A stretch of 64,000 bases of DNA from Anaerolineales bacterium (lineage in GTDB: Bacteria > Chloroflexota > Anaerolineae > Anaerolineales > Villigracilaceae): positions 2,916,714-2,980,713 of the forward strand of contig CP129480.1 in NCBI GenBank assembly GCA_030583885.1, read 5' to 3'. The notes below the pieces were generated by a model, which was given only the letters and a program-made list of their open reading frames with translations, searched no databases and had not been told where the DNA came from. Positions 1 through 7,769 of this stretch are shown one piece after another. A program made the position numbers and the translations under genes. Positions within the stretch are counted from its first letter, which is position 1, and each line of letters starts with the position of its first letter.

Positions 1-2
1 TG

Positions 3-1067
3 GATGGGCTGCGTTTTTTTGCTTTTTTATTGGTTTTTATTCATAACGCGCCTTATGTAGAATCCAACCTGATCTGGAAAGCTCTTCATGAATATGGATG
101 GATCGGGGTTGATCTATTTTTTTGCCTGTCAGCTTTTTTGATCACCAAGTTACTAGTTCTTGAACATCAACGTGCAGAAAGCATTAATATCAAAAGTTTC
201 TATACAAGGCGGATACTACGAATTTGGCCATTATATTTTTTCTACGTGTTCACAGTCGGATTCTTCCAGAATTGGGAACCTGCTCTATTCTTGCAATTGC
301 TCGGATTATCAACATTTTCTTTCAATGTCATTTTTCTATTTATCACAACAGGCCGGGTATTTGCGTTTGTGCATTTATGGTCAATCTCTTACGAAGAACA
401 ATTTTACGGTTTCATCCCATGGCTGCTTAGGTATTTAACTCGCAAAACTGAAAACGCCAAAATCAGGGTATTAACCCTGTTATTTATCCTTGGCAGTATT
501 TTACGTTTTATATTCATATATCTTCAAGTCGATCACCCCGCAATCTACATACTTCCCATAACTCATTTTGAGTCTTTACTTTTCGGCACAGCATTAGGGC
601 TTGGTTTATTAGACAAATTGCTGGCAAAGGCGCAAACCTGGATATTATTTATTACAGGAATATCATGCATTGGATTGGCAATGTTACTTCCATCCAATTA
701 TATAGTTAGCAACGCGTTGATGCTAACCTATCCATTATCAGCAGTTGGAATGTCGTTAATAATAACAGCAGCAATTAGTAATAATTCGTTACTCAAAAAC
801 ATTCTTTCCAACAGTGTTATTACCCATCTCGGAAAAATTTCTTATGGTCTATATATCTTCCATATTATCGGCCTAATTCTTGCAGATTTTATCTGCAAGA
901 ATTTCTTTGGGTTTACATCTCAGCAATTCAATAAATATTCTATATTGACGTTTGCGCTTGGATTAAGTTTAACCTTGACGTTTTCACTTATATCCTACCG
1001 ATTTATTGAAGCACCATTCTTGAAATTAAAAAAATATTTTACAAATACATTGTCTACCACCGCATAA
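3..1067 (+). CDS. Acyltransferase family 3 membrane protein (5' truncated by window edge)
   Basis: An integral membrane O-acyltransferase, the family that adds acetyl or similar groups to surface polysaccharides or peptidoglycan. The frame is open from base 3 and begins DGLRFFAFLLVFIH, the characteristic first helix of Acyl_transf_3 proteins, so the true start lies just outside the window and the TTG at 30 is not the start. The motif SISYEEQFY near residue 125 matches the conserved W-S-L-S-x-E-E-Q-F-Y block. About ten hydrophobic segments follow. The gene is clearly more AT-rich than the minus-strand genes next to it, which suggests recent acquisition. The acylated substrate cannot be told from sequence. 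Confidence 0.85.
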   Translation, partial: DGLRFFAFLLVFIHNAPYVESNLIWKALHEYGWIGVDLFFCLSAFLITKLLVLEHQRAESINIKSFYTRRILRIWPLYFFYVFTVGFFQNWEPALFLQLLGLSTFSFNVIFLFITTGRVFAFVHLWSISYEEQFYGFIPWLLRYLTRKTENAKIRVLTLLFILGSILRFIFIYLQVDHPAIYILPITHFESLLFGTALGLGLLDKLLAKAQTWILFITGISCIGLAMLLPSNYIVSNALMLTYPLSAVGMSLIITAAISNNSLLKNILSNSVITHLGKISYGLYIFHIIGLILADFICKNFFGFTSQQFNKYSILTFALGLSLTLTFSLISYRFIEAPFLKLKKYFTNTLSTTA

Positions 1068-1068
1068 A

Positions 1069-1103
1069 TTTAAAGCCCCTGCCTTTATGGCAGGGGCTTT
1101 AAA
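1069..1103. terminator. Bidirectional hairpin terminator
   Basis: A 15-bp perfect stem (1069-1083 with 1089-1103) around a TTTAT loop, with a GCCCCTGCC core flanked by A/T runs. It lies between the converging acyltransferase and the first FGE-like gene and can serve both. Confidence 0.85.
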
Positions 1104-1115
1104 GAAATTTTGTGG

Positions 1116-2723
1116 TTAACAGAAACCGGGCTTTATGCAAACACACCCACACTGGCCGTCCCATCCAAATGGGTAACTACACCCCGGGTCCACTGGAACG
1201 GGACAACTATTCGGTGTATCATCATCGCCGGGATCGTCACCGGGGATTTCCGGCGGCGAGCAGCCAATGAAGTTCACAGCCTGAACCACGCTGTCCACAA
1301 TTGCATTGGGGTTCGGCACGCAGGCGCCGTCCAGGGGGAAAGTTCCGGCCGGGCACAAGCCGAAATTCACGCCGCTGCCGGGCGAGGCGGAACAGCACTG
1401 GGTGAGCGGGTCGTAGGTGGCGCCGGGCAGGCATTCCGTGCCGCTGGTGCCGCTGCCGTCCCATATGCAGGAATCGCCGACTTTATTGTAGTGCGGCGGG
1501 CAGGCTGAAGCACAGGAAACCGTATCCACGCAGGAGCCCTGCGCGGAGGCGGGACCGACGTCACCGGGCAGGCAGGTGAATTTGTCTTTGACGGCGGTCT
1601 GTTCGCCCGGAATGGCCGAACAACCCGGCACGTCATACGTCCAGGCATCCGGCGGGGTATCCCCAAGGTTGACGGATACGATGGTGTAGGGGGTGTAGGT
1701 CTGCCGGTTGCACAGCGGGCTTTGTGTAATGGAAACGGAATTGCACTTCACTTCGGGCGTGCAGTTCGCCTCCGCGCCATAGGGTCCCGTGCCGGCATAT
1801 GCCAGGGTCTCGCACCACGGGGCAAATTGGGTCGGGTCCTCGACGATACAGCGGAAGCCGAGGTCCTCCTGGTTCGCTTCGGGGTCGAGCGAGAGGCGCT
1901 GCGCCAGAATGGACTGGTTGGCGGTCTTATCCTTGTAACTGCTGCCGCGCACCGAGCGTTTCTCGCCGAGTTCCGGTCCGAGCGGGTCGGCCACAGGGTT
2001 CTCCACGTTATAGAGCGGGCTGTACCAGTCCGCCACCCATTCGCGCACGTTGCCGGCCATGTCCCAGGCTTCGTAATAGCTCTGGCCATCCTGATACTGG
2101 TTGATAAAAGAGGTGCGGTTGCGGCAGGCGACGGAATTCAACAACACGCAGGCGGGCGAGTTATCGCCCCACGGGAAGATATTCCCCTCGGGACCGCGCG
2201 CGGTCTTCTCCCATTCGGCTTCGCTGGGCAGGCGTCCCTTCACGAAGGTGCAGTATTCGACCGCCTGGGTATGGGTCACCCCAGTCACCGGGAAGTTGAT
2301 AAAGTGGTAATCGCCATACGTCGGGCTGTTCTTCGGATCGGGCGGGGAACATTCCCCCGTCTGCACGCACAAGGCGTACTGCTGGTTGGTGACCTCGGTG
2401 CTGTAGATCCAGAAGTCACTGACCACGATCTCGCGCTGCGGGTTATCCGGGAAATTCTGCCCCATGATGAAGGGTCCGCCCGGCACGGCGATCAGCACGG
2501 TGCCGTCCACATAGACATATTTGGAGCCCAATTCCATCGGCGGACCGGCAAGGTCCACGGTCTGGAGCGGGCCGGCCTCCGCGGTGGGGGTGGCATCCCC
2601 GGTAACAGGCACTTGATCACCCTCGGGCTGGCCTGACGCACCCGGCTGGGCGGGCGCGCCGCAGGCCAGCAGGATCAACGCAAAGACCGCCGTCAACGAT
2701 GCAAGGTTTATGAATCGTTTCAT
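1116..2723 (-). CDS. FGE/SUMF1-domain lipoprotein with Cys-rich tail (paralogue 1)
   Basis: A secreted lipoprotein of 535 aa. The N-terminus is a lipoprotein signal with lipobox LLAC (Cys21), followed by an acidic, Thr/Pro-rich linker. Residues about 78-300 form an FGE-sulfatase/SUMF1 domain: GGPFIMG, LPSEAEWEKTARG, FPWGD, WDMAGNVREWVADW, RSVRGSSY and DLGFRC are all present. The segment that holds the copper-binding cysteine pair of true formylglycine-generating enzymes (after RGSSY) has no Cys, so FGE catalysis is unlikely; a binding or structural role is inferred. The last 220 residues are Cys-rich repeats. A GAGGAGAG ribosome site precedes the ATG. Two close paralogues lie immediately upstream on the same strand. 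Confidence 0.85.
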   Translation of the reverse strand: MKRFINLASLTAVFALILLACGAPAQPGASGQPEGDQVPVTGDATPTAEAGPLQTVDLAGPPMELGSKYVYVDGTVLIAVPGGPFIMGQNFPDNPQREIVVSDFWIYSTEVTNQQYALCVQTGECSPPDPKNSPTYGDYHFINFPVTGVTHTQAVEYCTFVKGRLPSEAEWEKTARGPEGNIFPWGDNSPACVLLNSVACRNRTSFINQYQDGQSYYEAWDMAGNVREWVADWYSPLYNVENPVADPLGPELGEKRSVRGSSYKDKTANQSILAQRLSLDPEANQEDLGFRCIVEDPTQFAPWCETLAYAGTGPYGAEANCTPEVKCNSVSITQSPLCNRQTYTPYTIVSVNLGDTPPDAWTYDVPGCSAIPGEQTAVKDKFTCLPGDVGPASAQGSCVDTVSCASACPPHYNKVGDSCIWDGSGTSGTECLPGATYDPLTQCCSASPGSGVNFGLCPAGTFPLDGACVPNPNAIVDSVVQAVNFIGCSPPEIPGDDPGDDDTPNSCPVPVDPGCSYPFGWDGQCGCVCIKPGFC

Positions 2724-2769
2724 TTCTCTCTCCTCATAATATTAATGAACATGCTGCAAGTACACAAAA

Positions 2770-2775
2770 ATTATA
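2770..2775 (-). promoter_or_regulatory. Candidate -10 box for FGE-like paralogue 1
   Basis: TATAAT on the minus strand about 47 bases before the ATG at 2723. No convincing -35 hexamer is seen at 16-18 bases. Confidence 0.4.
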
Positions 2776-2831
2776 CCCCTGCAGCTCCTCTTCGACATTA
2801 ATTCGAGCATCACCCAAAGGTCATAAAAGGC

Positions 2832-2864
2832 TGGATGGATAAGGTGCGCGACCTTGTCCATCCA
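2832..2864 (-). terminator. Hairpin between FGE-like paralogues 2 and 1
   Basis: A 14-bp stem (2832-2845 with 2851-2864, one G-T wobble) with a GCGCG loop. On the minus strand it is followed by GCCTTTTATGA, a short T-rich tail, so it probably ends transcripts arriving from 2973-4553. Confidence 0.6.
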
Positions 2865-2908
2865 ATAATACTATTTCGCGGCCTTGTCTTGCTGTGGCGA
2901 AACATGGC

Positions 2909-2939
2909 ACTCATCCCCTCCCATTGGGAGGGGATGAGT
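2909..2939 (-). terminator. Strong hairpin after FGE-like paralogue 2
   Basis: A 14-bp perfect stem (2909-2922 with 2926-2939) with a 3-base loop, 34 bases past the stop codon of the minus-strand gene. With the next hairpin it forms a tandem terminator region. Confidence 0.65.
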
Positions 2940-2972
2940 TTCGTTTCAACTACACGTTGTGTTCCATATTTT

Positions 2973-4553
2973 TTATCCACAAGCTGTAGGACCAGCCGGA
3001 CAATAACAGCTGCAAGTGGCCGGATTCCATTGCTCCCCGCTCATGGGACAGCCGTTGGCCGGCGGCTGGCAGCCCGGTGTATCATCGTCACCGTCATCAT
3101 CGCCGCCGCCGTCCGGGGGCGGCGTGCAGCCCAGGAACTCGATGTCCTGCACCGCGCTGTCCACCACGGCATTGGGGTTGGCGATGCAGGCGCCGTTGAA
3201 GGGATAGGTCCCGACCGGGCACAAGCCGAAGTCCACCCCCGCGCCGGGTACCGCCGAACAGCACTGCGTCAGCGGGTCGTAGGTATGGCCCGGCAGGCAG
3301 GCCGTGCCGCTGGTGCCGCCGCCGTCCCATACGCAGGCATCCCCGACCTTGGTGTAATACATCGGGCAGGTCGAAACACAGGATTCCAACTCGACGCACG
3401 AGCCCTGCGCTGTCGCAGGTCCCACGGCACCGGGCAGGCACGAGAATTTATCCTTGGTGGCGGTCTGCTCGCCGGGCACCGCAGAACAGCCCGGCACGTC
3501 ATAGGTCCAGCCGTCCGGCGGCGTATCCCCAAGGTTGACGGTCACAATGGTATAGGGGAAGTAATTGCGCGTGCACAACGGGTTCTGGCTGATGCTGACA
3601 TCGTTGCACATCACCGTGGGCGTGCAGTCCGCCTCCTCGCCGTTCGGTCCGGTCCCGACATAACCCAGCACCTCGCACATCGGCGCGAAATGCATGGGGT
3701 CTTCGATCACACAGCGGAAGCCCAGATCGGACAGGTTCTCCTCAGGGTCCAGCGCGAAGCGGTTGGACGGCATGACCGCATCCTGCCCGTCCTGATAACT
3801 GCTTCCGCGCACGGAGCGTTTCTCCCCGAATTCCGGTCCCAACGGATCCTCCGCCGGCGACTCGCTGTAATAGGTCAGGCTGTACCAGTCCGCCACCCAT
3901 TCGCGCGCATTGCCGGCCATGTCGAAGGCGCTGTAATAGCTGACACCCTTGTCATAGTCGTTGACCGCGGACGTTTCGCTTTTACAAAAGTCGAAGTTCA
4001 ACAGGTCACAGACGGGCGCTTCATCACCCCAGGGGAAGATATTGCCCTCGGGACCGCGCGCGGTCTTCTCCCATTCGGCCTCGCTGGGCAGGCGTCCCTT
4101 CACGAAGGCGCAGTATGCGCCCGCCTGCGTGTGGTTCACGCCCGTCACCGGGAAGTTGATGTGGCGGTAACTGCCAAAGGTGGGGTTGTTTTCCAGGTCC
4201 GGCGGCGTGCAAATGCCCGCCTGCACACAAGCCGCGTACTGCGTGTTGGTCACCTTGGTGCTGTAGATCCAAAAGTCGCTCAGGGTCACTTCATGGATGG
4301 GGTTATCCTTCTGATCGTGGCCCATCAGGAAGGACCCGCCGGGTACCGCCACCAGGATGGTGCCGTCCACATAGGGATATTTGGAACCGACCGCCATCGA
4401 CGGACCCGCGAGGTCCACAGTCACGAGTGAACCCGCCTCGGCAGTGGCGGCCGCATCTTCGCTGCTCACATCGCCCGGGCCAGGCAGGCTGCAGGCCGCC
4501 AGAATCAGCGACAGGCCGATCATGAACGAAATACCGTTAAAAAGTTTTTTCAT
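2973..4553 (-). CDS. FGE/SUMF1-domain lipoprotein with Cys-rich tail (paralogue 2)
   Basis: 526 aa, closely similar along its whole length to the protein at 1116-2723. The lipobox is LAAC (Cys21). The SUMF1 domain (about 75-285) keeps GGSFLMGHD, GRLPSEAEWEKTARG, FPWGDE, FDMAGNAREWVADWY, KRSVRGSSY and DLGFRC. As in its neighbour the region after RGSSY lacks the catalytic cysteine pair. The C-terminal half shares the repeated pattern CLPG-TYDPLTQCCSA-PG-FGLCP-GT-P-GAC, ending in a Cys-rich tail. The RBS and leader (GAGGAGAGAGA before the ATG) nearly match those of paralogue 1, so the pair arose by tandem duplication including the upstream region. Confidence 0.85.
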   Translation of the reverse strand: MKKLFNGISFMIGLSLILAACSLPGPGDVSSEDAAATAEAGSLVTVDLAGPSMAVGSKYPYVDGTILVAVPGGSFLMGHDQKDNPIHEVTLSDFWIYSTKVTNTQYAACVQAGICTPPDLENNPTFGSYRHINFPVTGVNHTQAGAYCAFVKGRLPSEAEWEKTARGPEGNIFPWGDEAPVCDLLNFDFCKSETSAVNDYDKGVSYYSAFDMAGNAREWVADWYSLTYYSESPAEDPLGPEFGEKRSVRGSSYQDGQDAVMPSNRFALDPEENLSDLGFRCVIEDPMHFAPMCEVLGYVGTGPNGEEADCTPTVMCNDVSISQNPLCTRNYFPYTIVTVNLGDTPPDGWTYDVPGCSAVPGEQTATKDKFSCLPGAVGPATAQGSCVELESCVSTCPMYYTKVGDACVWDGGGTSGTACLPGHTYDPLTQCCSAVPGAGVDFGLCPVGTYPFNGACIANPNAVVDSAVQDIEFLGCTPPPDGGGDDDGDDDTPGCQPPANGCPMSGEQWNPATCSCYCPAGPTACG

Positions 4554-4594
4554 GTCTCTCTCCTCTAAAGTAATCAGGACACGGTCTAAAAAAT

Positions 4595-4600
4595 ATTATA
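4595..4600 (-). promoter_or_regulatory. Candidate -10 box for FGE-like paralogue 2
   Basis: TATAAT on the minus strand about 42 bases before the ATG at 4553, the same layout as upstream of paralogue 1. No clear -35. Confidence 0.4.
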
Positions 4601-4656
4601 CATATATCTCCCGTGGTGTACACAATTTTCAACATCCCCCGTAGGTCATAAAAAAA

Positions 4657-4686
4657 TCCCGCCGGACCATGAACGGCCCGGCGGGA
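4657..4686 (-). terminator. Rho-independent terminator of FGE-like paralogue 3
   Basis: Stem TCCCGCCGG (4657-4665) with CCGGCGGGA (4678-4686). On the minus strand the stem is followed by a run of six or more T. It begins 20 bases past the stop of 4706-6475. Confidence 0.9.
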
Positions 4687-4705
4687 GAATTGGAGATCGA
4701 TGCGG

Positions 4706-6475
4706 TTACGGTTGTTTCTGCTCACATACGTTATCTTGCTCATTCCATCGACATTCGGGCGCAAACGCACAGGGCGTTTCATACAGGTATCCCGCGCATA
4801 CATTCACAGGCGTGCTGCACTTCAACGTATTGACGCGCACCACCACACAGCCCTCCCCGCCGAGGTTGACCTCGGCCGGGGTGCAGGCGCCGACGTCCGC
4901 GCTGAAGGTGTAGCCGGGCGCACAGCCGGGATAGGTCCCGCCGGTGACCGCCTGACAGCATTGGAAATTCTCACTGTAGGTATATCCCTGCGCGCAGCCC
5001 GCATAGGTCTGCGCCGCAAGCGAGGTATTGTCGATACCATAGGGTACATCCACATTCCCGTTCGGGGGCGCGCACACGCCGGCCAGCCCATCGAAATACG
5101 TCCCGGCCGGGCACAAGCCATTGGCATCCGGCGCGGCCGCGCAGGTCTGCTGTCCGCCGCGGTCCAGCAGCGCATATCCCAGCGGACAGCCCCCCACACC
5201 CGCCTGCCGCAGGACGGGTGTGTAATTACAGGCACCCGTGGACGGGTCGAGGGTATAGCCGGAATCACAGACCGGGCTGACCCCGGTCACATCCGGGCTG
5301 CCCGTGCAGGATGAATTGCAGACCAGCACCTCATTCGTGGATTCGATGCCTCGCGGTCCGCGGCAGACCAACTGCCGGATCCCGCCTTCGATCACCTCCC
5401 GGCACTGCATGCGGGTCCCGCGCACCTCCCAAATTGAATTGAAGGAAATTTGAACCGTGCCGTAGCCGTCGCCCGCCGAGCAATACTGGTTGACCTGGAA
5501 TCCTTCGGGCAGCTGGCACCCGTCTGACACGATGGCGCCGGTCGGCACGAAAGCGGTCAACTGGCAATAGGGCGCAAGCGGTTGAGGCTCTGGAACGACA
5601 CAGCGGAAGCCGGTATCGCGCCGGCTGTCAGTCTGTGTCGTTCCAGAGCGGCGAATCGTCAGGGCAACCTGCTCGGCGGAGACAGTTTCGAAGGAACTGC
5701 CGCGGATGACGCGGTACTCGCCGCTCTCCGGCCCAGTTGGGTTGCTGGCAGGCGACAGGCTGTAATACCCTTCGCTGTACCAGTCGCCGATCCATTCGAA
5801 GACATTGCCGGCCATGTCCAATAATCCGTACGGGCTGGCTCCGGCGGGAAAGGCATCCACCTCCGTGGTGCGTCCCACGCAATTACGGAAGTTCAACAGG
5901 CTGCAGGACGGAGGGGTGGTTCCCCAGGGGTAGGTGTTGCCATTCGTGCCGCGCGCGGCTTTTTCCCACTGCGCCTCGCTGGGCAGGCTCCCCTGCGCCC
6001 AGGCACAATACGCCTGCGCCTGATCCCAGTTGACACCGACGACGGGATGGTTAACAAACTGCGGGTTGCCGAACACCGCTCCGCCCAACTCCTGTTTCGG
6101 CGCAGTACATGAACCAACCTTCACACATTGTTCGTACATGCGGTTGGTCACCTTGGTCTGCTGGATCCAATACCCGTCCAGGGAAACATTGTGGGCAAGC
6201 GCATAAACGCCATCGCCCATCATGAAATCCCCGGCGGGCACGTACACCAAAACACTTCCATCCACCCATTTCATTTTATCGCCGCTTTTCGGGCCAGCCA
6301 GCGCAACCGGCGCCAATGCGGGAGTGGGTTCCGCCGTCGGCATCTCGGTGGGCGGTGCATCCGTGGCTGTCACCACCACGATCACCGTCTCCGCGGTGGG
6401 CGGCGCAGCGCAGGCCGATAAAATCAGGATGAACATCAGGGTATATGCAAACAACATATAACGCGCGTTTTTCAT
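4706..6475 (-). CDS. FGE/SUMF1-domain lipoprotein with Cys-rich tail (paralogue 3)
   Basis: 589 aa, a more distant member of the trio. Lipobox LSAC (Cys22), then a TEMPTAEPTPALAP-type linker. The SUMF1 domain (about 70-285) carries AGDFMMGDG, GSLPSEAQWEKAARG, YPWGTTPP, LDMAGNVFEWIGDWY, RVIRGSSFE and DTGFRC; the segment between RGSSFE and GFRC again has no cysteine. The C-terminal 290 residues hold many repeated Cys motifs (CPLGYAL, CPAGTYFDG, CAQGYTYSENFQCC, CAPGYTFS), like EGF- or granulin-type disulfide repeats. Its role is unknown; anchoring outside the membrane and ligand or partner binding are inferred. Own terminator downstream. Confidence 0.82.
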   Translation of the reverse strand: MKNARYMLFAYTLMFILILSACAAPPTAETVIVVVTATDAPPTEMPTAEPTPALAPVALAGPKSGDKMKWVDGSVLVYVPAGDFMMGDGVYALAHNVSLDGYWIQQTKVTNRMYEQCVKVGSCTAPKQELGGAVFGNPQFVNHPVVGVNWDQAQAYCAWAQGSLPSEAQWEKAARGTNGNTYPWGTTPPSCSLLNFRNCVGRTTEVDAFPAGASPYGLLDMAGNVFEWIGDWYSEGYYSLSPASNPTGPESGEYRVIRGSSFETVSAEQVALTIRRSGTTQTDSRRDTGFRCVVPEPQPLAPYCQLTAFVPTGAIVSDGCQLPEGFQVNQYCSAGDGYGTVQISFNSIWEVRGTRMQCREVIEGGIRQLVCRGPRGIESTNEVLVCNSSCTGSPDVTGVSPVCDSGYTLDPSTGACNYTPVLRQAGVGGCPLGYALLDRGGQQTCAAAPDANGLCPAGTYFDGLAGVCAPPNGNVDVPYGIDNTSLAAQTYAGCAQGYTYSENFQCCQAVTGGTYPGCAPGYTFSADVGACTPAEVNLGGEGCVVVRVNTLKCSTPVNVCAGYLYETPCAFAPECRWNEQDNVCEQKQP

Positions 6476-6536
6476 TCAATCTCCTTCTCCCGCGAGTTGC
6501 GCGAGACGGACGTTATTATAATGCAGAGAAAAAAAC

Positions 6537-6562
6537 AAGGCTGGCGCTCTTATGCCAGCCTT
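6537..6562 (-). terminator. Rho-independent terminator of lipoprotein gene 6599-7657
   Basis: Stem AAGGCTGGC (6537-6545) with GCCAGCCTT (6554-6562); the minus strand continues GTTTTTTTTCTC. Confidence 0.9.
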
Positions 6563-6598
6563 AATTTCAGCAAGCCTGATTCTCAAAACAAAATCGGG

Positions 6599-7657
6599 CT
6601 ACGGCTGATTGCAATAACAGACAGTCTGGTTCCCAAATACAAAACAGACGACATATTGTTCCGGGCAGCTCACCGGCTGATCCGGTTCACGTTCCGCAGC
6701 GGGAGGCAGCGGGCACAACCCCGGCTCGCCTCCGCGCGGCTGAAACCCGATCGCCATGCGGCAGGCATTATCCAGTTCCGAGATCTCCTTGATCGGATAA
6801 TAGAACTCGAATTCCTTCAGCGGCGAACCGGCCTGGTCGTGCGTGAAATGATCGTTGATGTCGAACAGGGCCGGGTCGAGGTCCTCGCCGCCGGCCCACA
6901 TCCCGACCATGAAGGCCTTGTCACCGCCAAGGAGGGAGGCTTTCGCCGCGATCTGCACCGAGTTCGGATCTGTTGGCGAAATACGCGACCACGCCAGGTC
7001 CGGGTCATCCCCCACGCCCCTGCCGAAGACCAGCGTTTCAAAACCGTCCCCGCCGGGCGGCGGCGTGTCCGCATTGACCGGCACGGCTCCGCCCACATCC
7101 TTGTTCGAGTCGGTCCACACCTCCACCCCTTCCGTGGTCCATTCCGTGGAGGAGGGCTGGCTGGCAAGGATCAGCCAGTCGCCCCTGCCGTCCACATCCA
7201 GGTCGATCTCGAAGGCATATTTTCCGTCCAGGCCGCGGCTGGACTCACCGCCCTTTACAGTGATGACCCCATAGATCCAGGCATCATCCTGGTAGAACTC
7301 CGTCATGAGGATATCGATATGCGGGTAATAGGTTTCCATCGTCCCGCTGTTGAACGGACGTTCAAAGCTCCCAAACGTGAAACGGTCGCCGCTCGGGGCG
7401 CGCTTCTGGTCTGCAGTAATGGACGAATCCTGGTCGCCCGCCAGCCCGCTTCGCACGGCCGGCAGTTCAGAAGGCATCATTTCATGTTGAACAGCTGTCG
7501 GTATAGGGGTGGTTGGGACCGGGGAATCAGTCGGCTCAGTCCCGCTGGCTGCCTGATCGGTTTGCGTCCCCCCTGGGTCCGCCCCTGTAACACATGCAAG
7601 CGTGACCAGAAAAAGCATGCAGGTCAGGAACGCAAAATTACCAAAGCTTTTCTTCAT
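6599..7657 (-). CDS. Secreted lipoprotein of unknown function
   Basis: 352 aa from the ATG at 7657, chosen because GAGGTG lies 6 bases upstream and the protein then opens with a lipoprotein signal (LVTLAC, Cys22); a longer frame to 7744 would bury the signal. After a Thr/Pro linker (TDSPVPTTPIPT) the mature part has beta-rich segments with AFEIDLDVDGRGDWLILA and a WTDSNKDVGG loop, resembling a carbohydrate-binding or calcium-loop sandwich, then FDINDHFTHDQAGSP and a short Cys-containing tail. No enzyme motif is recognised. It sits upstream of the FGE-like genes on the same strand and is divergent from the acyl-CoA synthetase gene. Confidence 0.7.
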   Translation of the reverse strand: MKKSFGNFAFLTCMLFLVTLACVTGADPGGTQTDQAASGTEPTDSPVPTTPIPTAVQHEMMPSELPAVRSGLAGDQDSSITADQKRAPSGDRFTFGSFERPFNSGTMETYYPHIDILMTEFYQDDAWIYGVITVKGGESSRGLDGKYAFEIDLDVDGRGDWLILASQPSSTEWTTEGVEVWTDSNKDVGGAVPVNADTPPPGGDGFETLVFGRGVGDDPDLAWSRISPTDPNSVQIAAKASLLGGDKAFMVGMWAGGEDLDPALFDINDHFTHDQAGSPLKEFEFYYPIKEISELDNACRMAIGFQPRGGEPGLCPLPPAAEREPDQPVSCPEQYVVCFVFGNQTVCYCNQP

Positions 7658-7681
7658 CTTACACCTCTTTCCTCGCGGGTT

Positions 7682-7687
7682 ATTATA
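7682..7687 (-). promoter_or_regulatory. Candidate -10 box for lipoprotein gene
   Basis: TATAAT on the minus strand, 25 bases before the ATG at 7657, with TTGGCA at a 15-base spacing as a weak -35. Confidence 0.5.
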
Positions 7688-7757
7688 CTCCCGTGCAGCA
7701 TGTGCCAAACGGACAGCGTCTGTTTCCGTTCCCATAGTATCCAAAGGGCATCGTGGT

Positions 7758-7763
7758 TATAAT
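7758..7763 (+). promoter_or_regulatory. -10 box directly before the acyl-CoA synthetase start (leaderless candidate)
   Basis: TATAAT ends 6 bases before the ATG at 7770, so transcription should begin at or next to the start codon. No Shine-Dalgarno sequence lies between. A clear -35 is not seen. Confidence 0.5.
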
Positions 7764-7769
7764 CCCCGC

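Noticed and set aside
2835..4430. Plus-strand 531-codon open frame opposite FGE-like paralogue 2 (and 1722-2636 opposite paralogue 1)
   Set aside because: Long shadow frames from GC-rich codon bias; no recognisable domain, no ribosome site, and the minus-strand proteins have clear lipoboxes and domains.
6497..7762. Plus-strand 421-codon open frame
   Set aside because: Antisense to the lipoprotein gene and crosses its terminator and promoter region.
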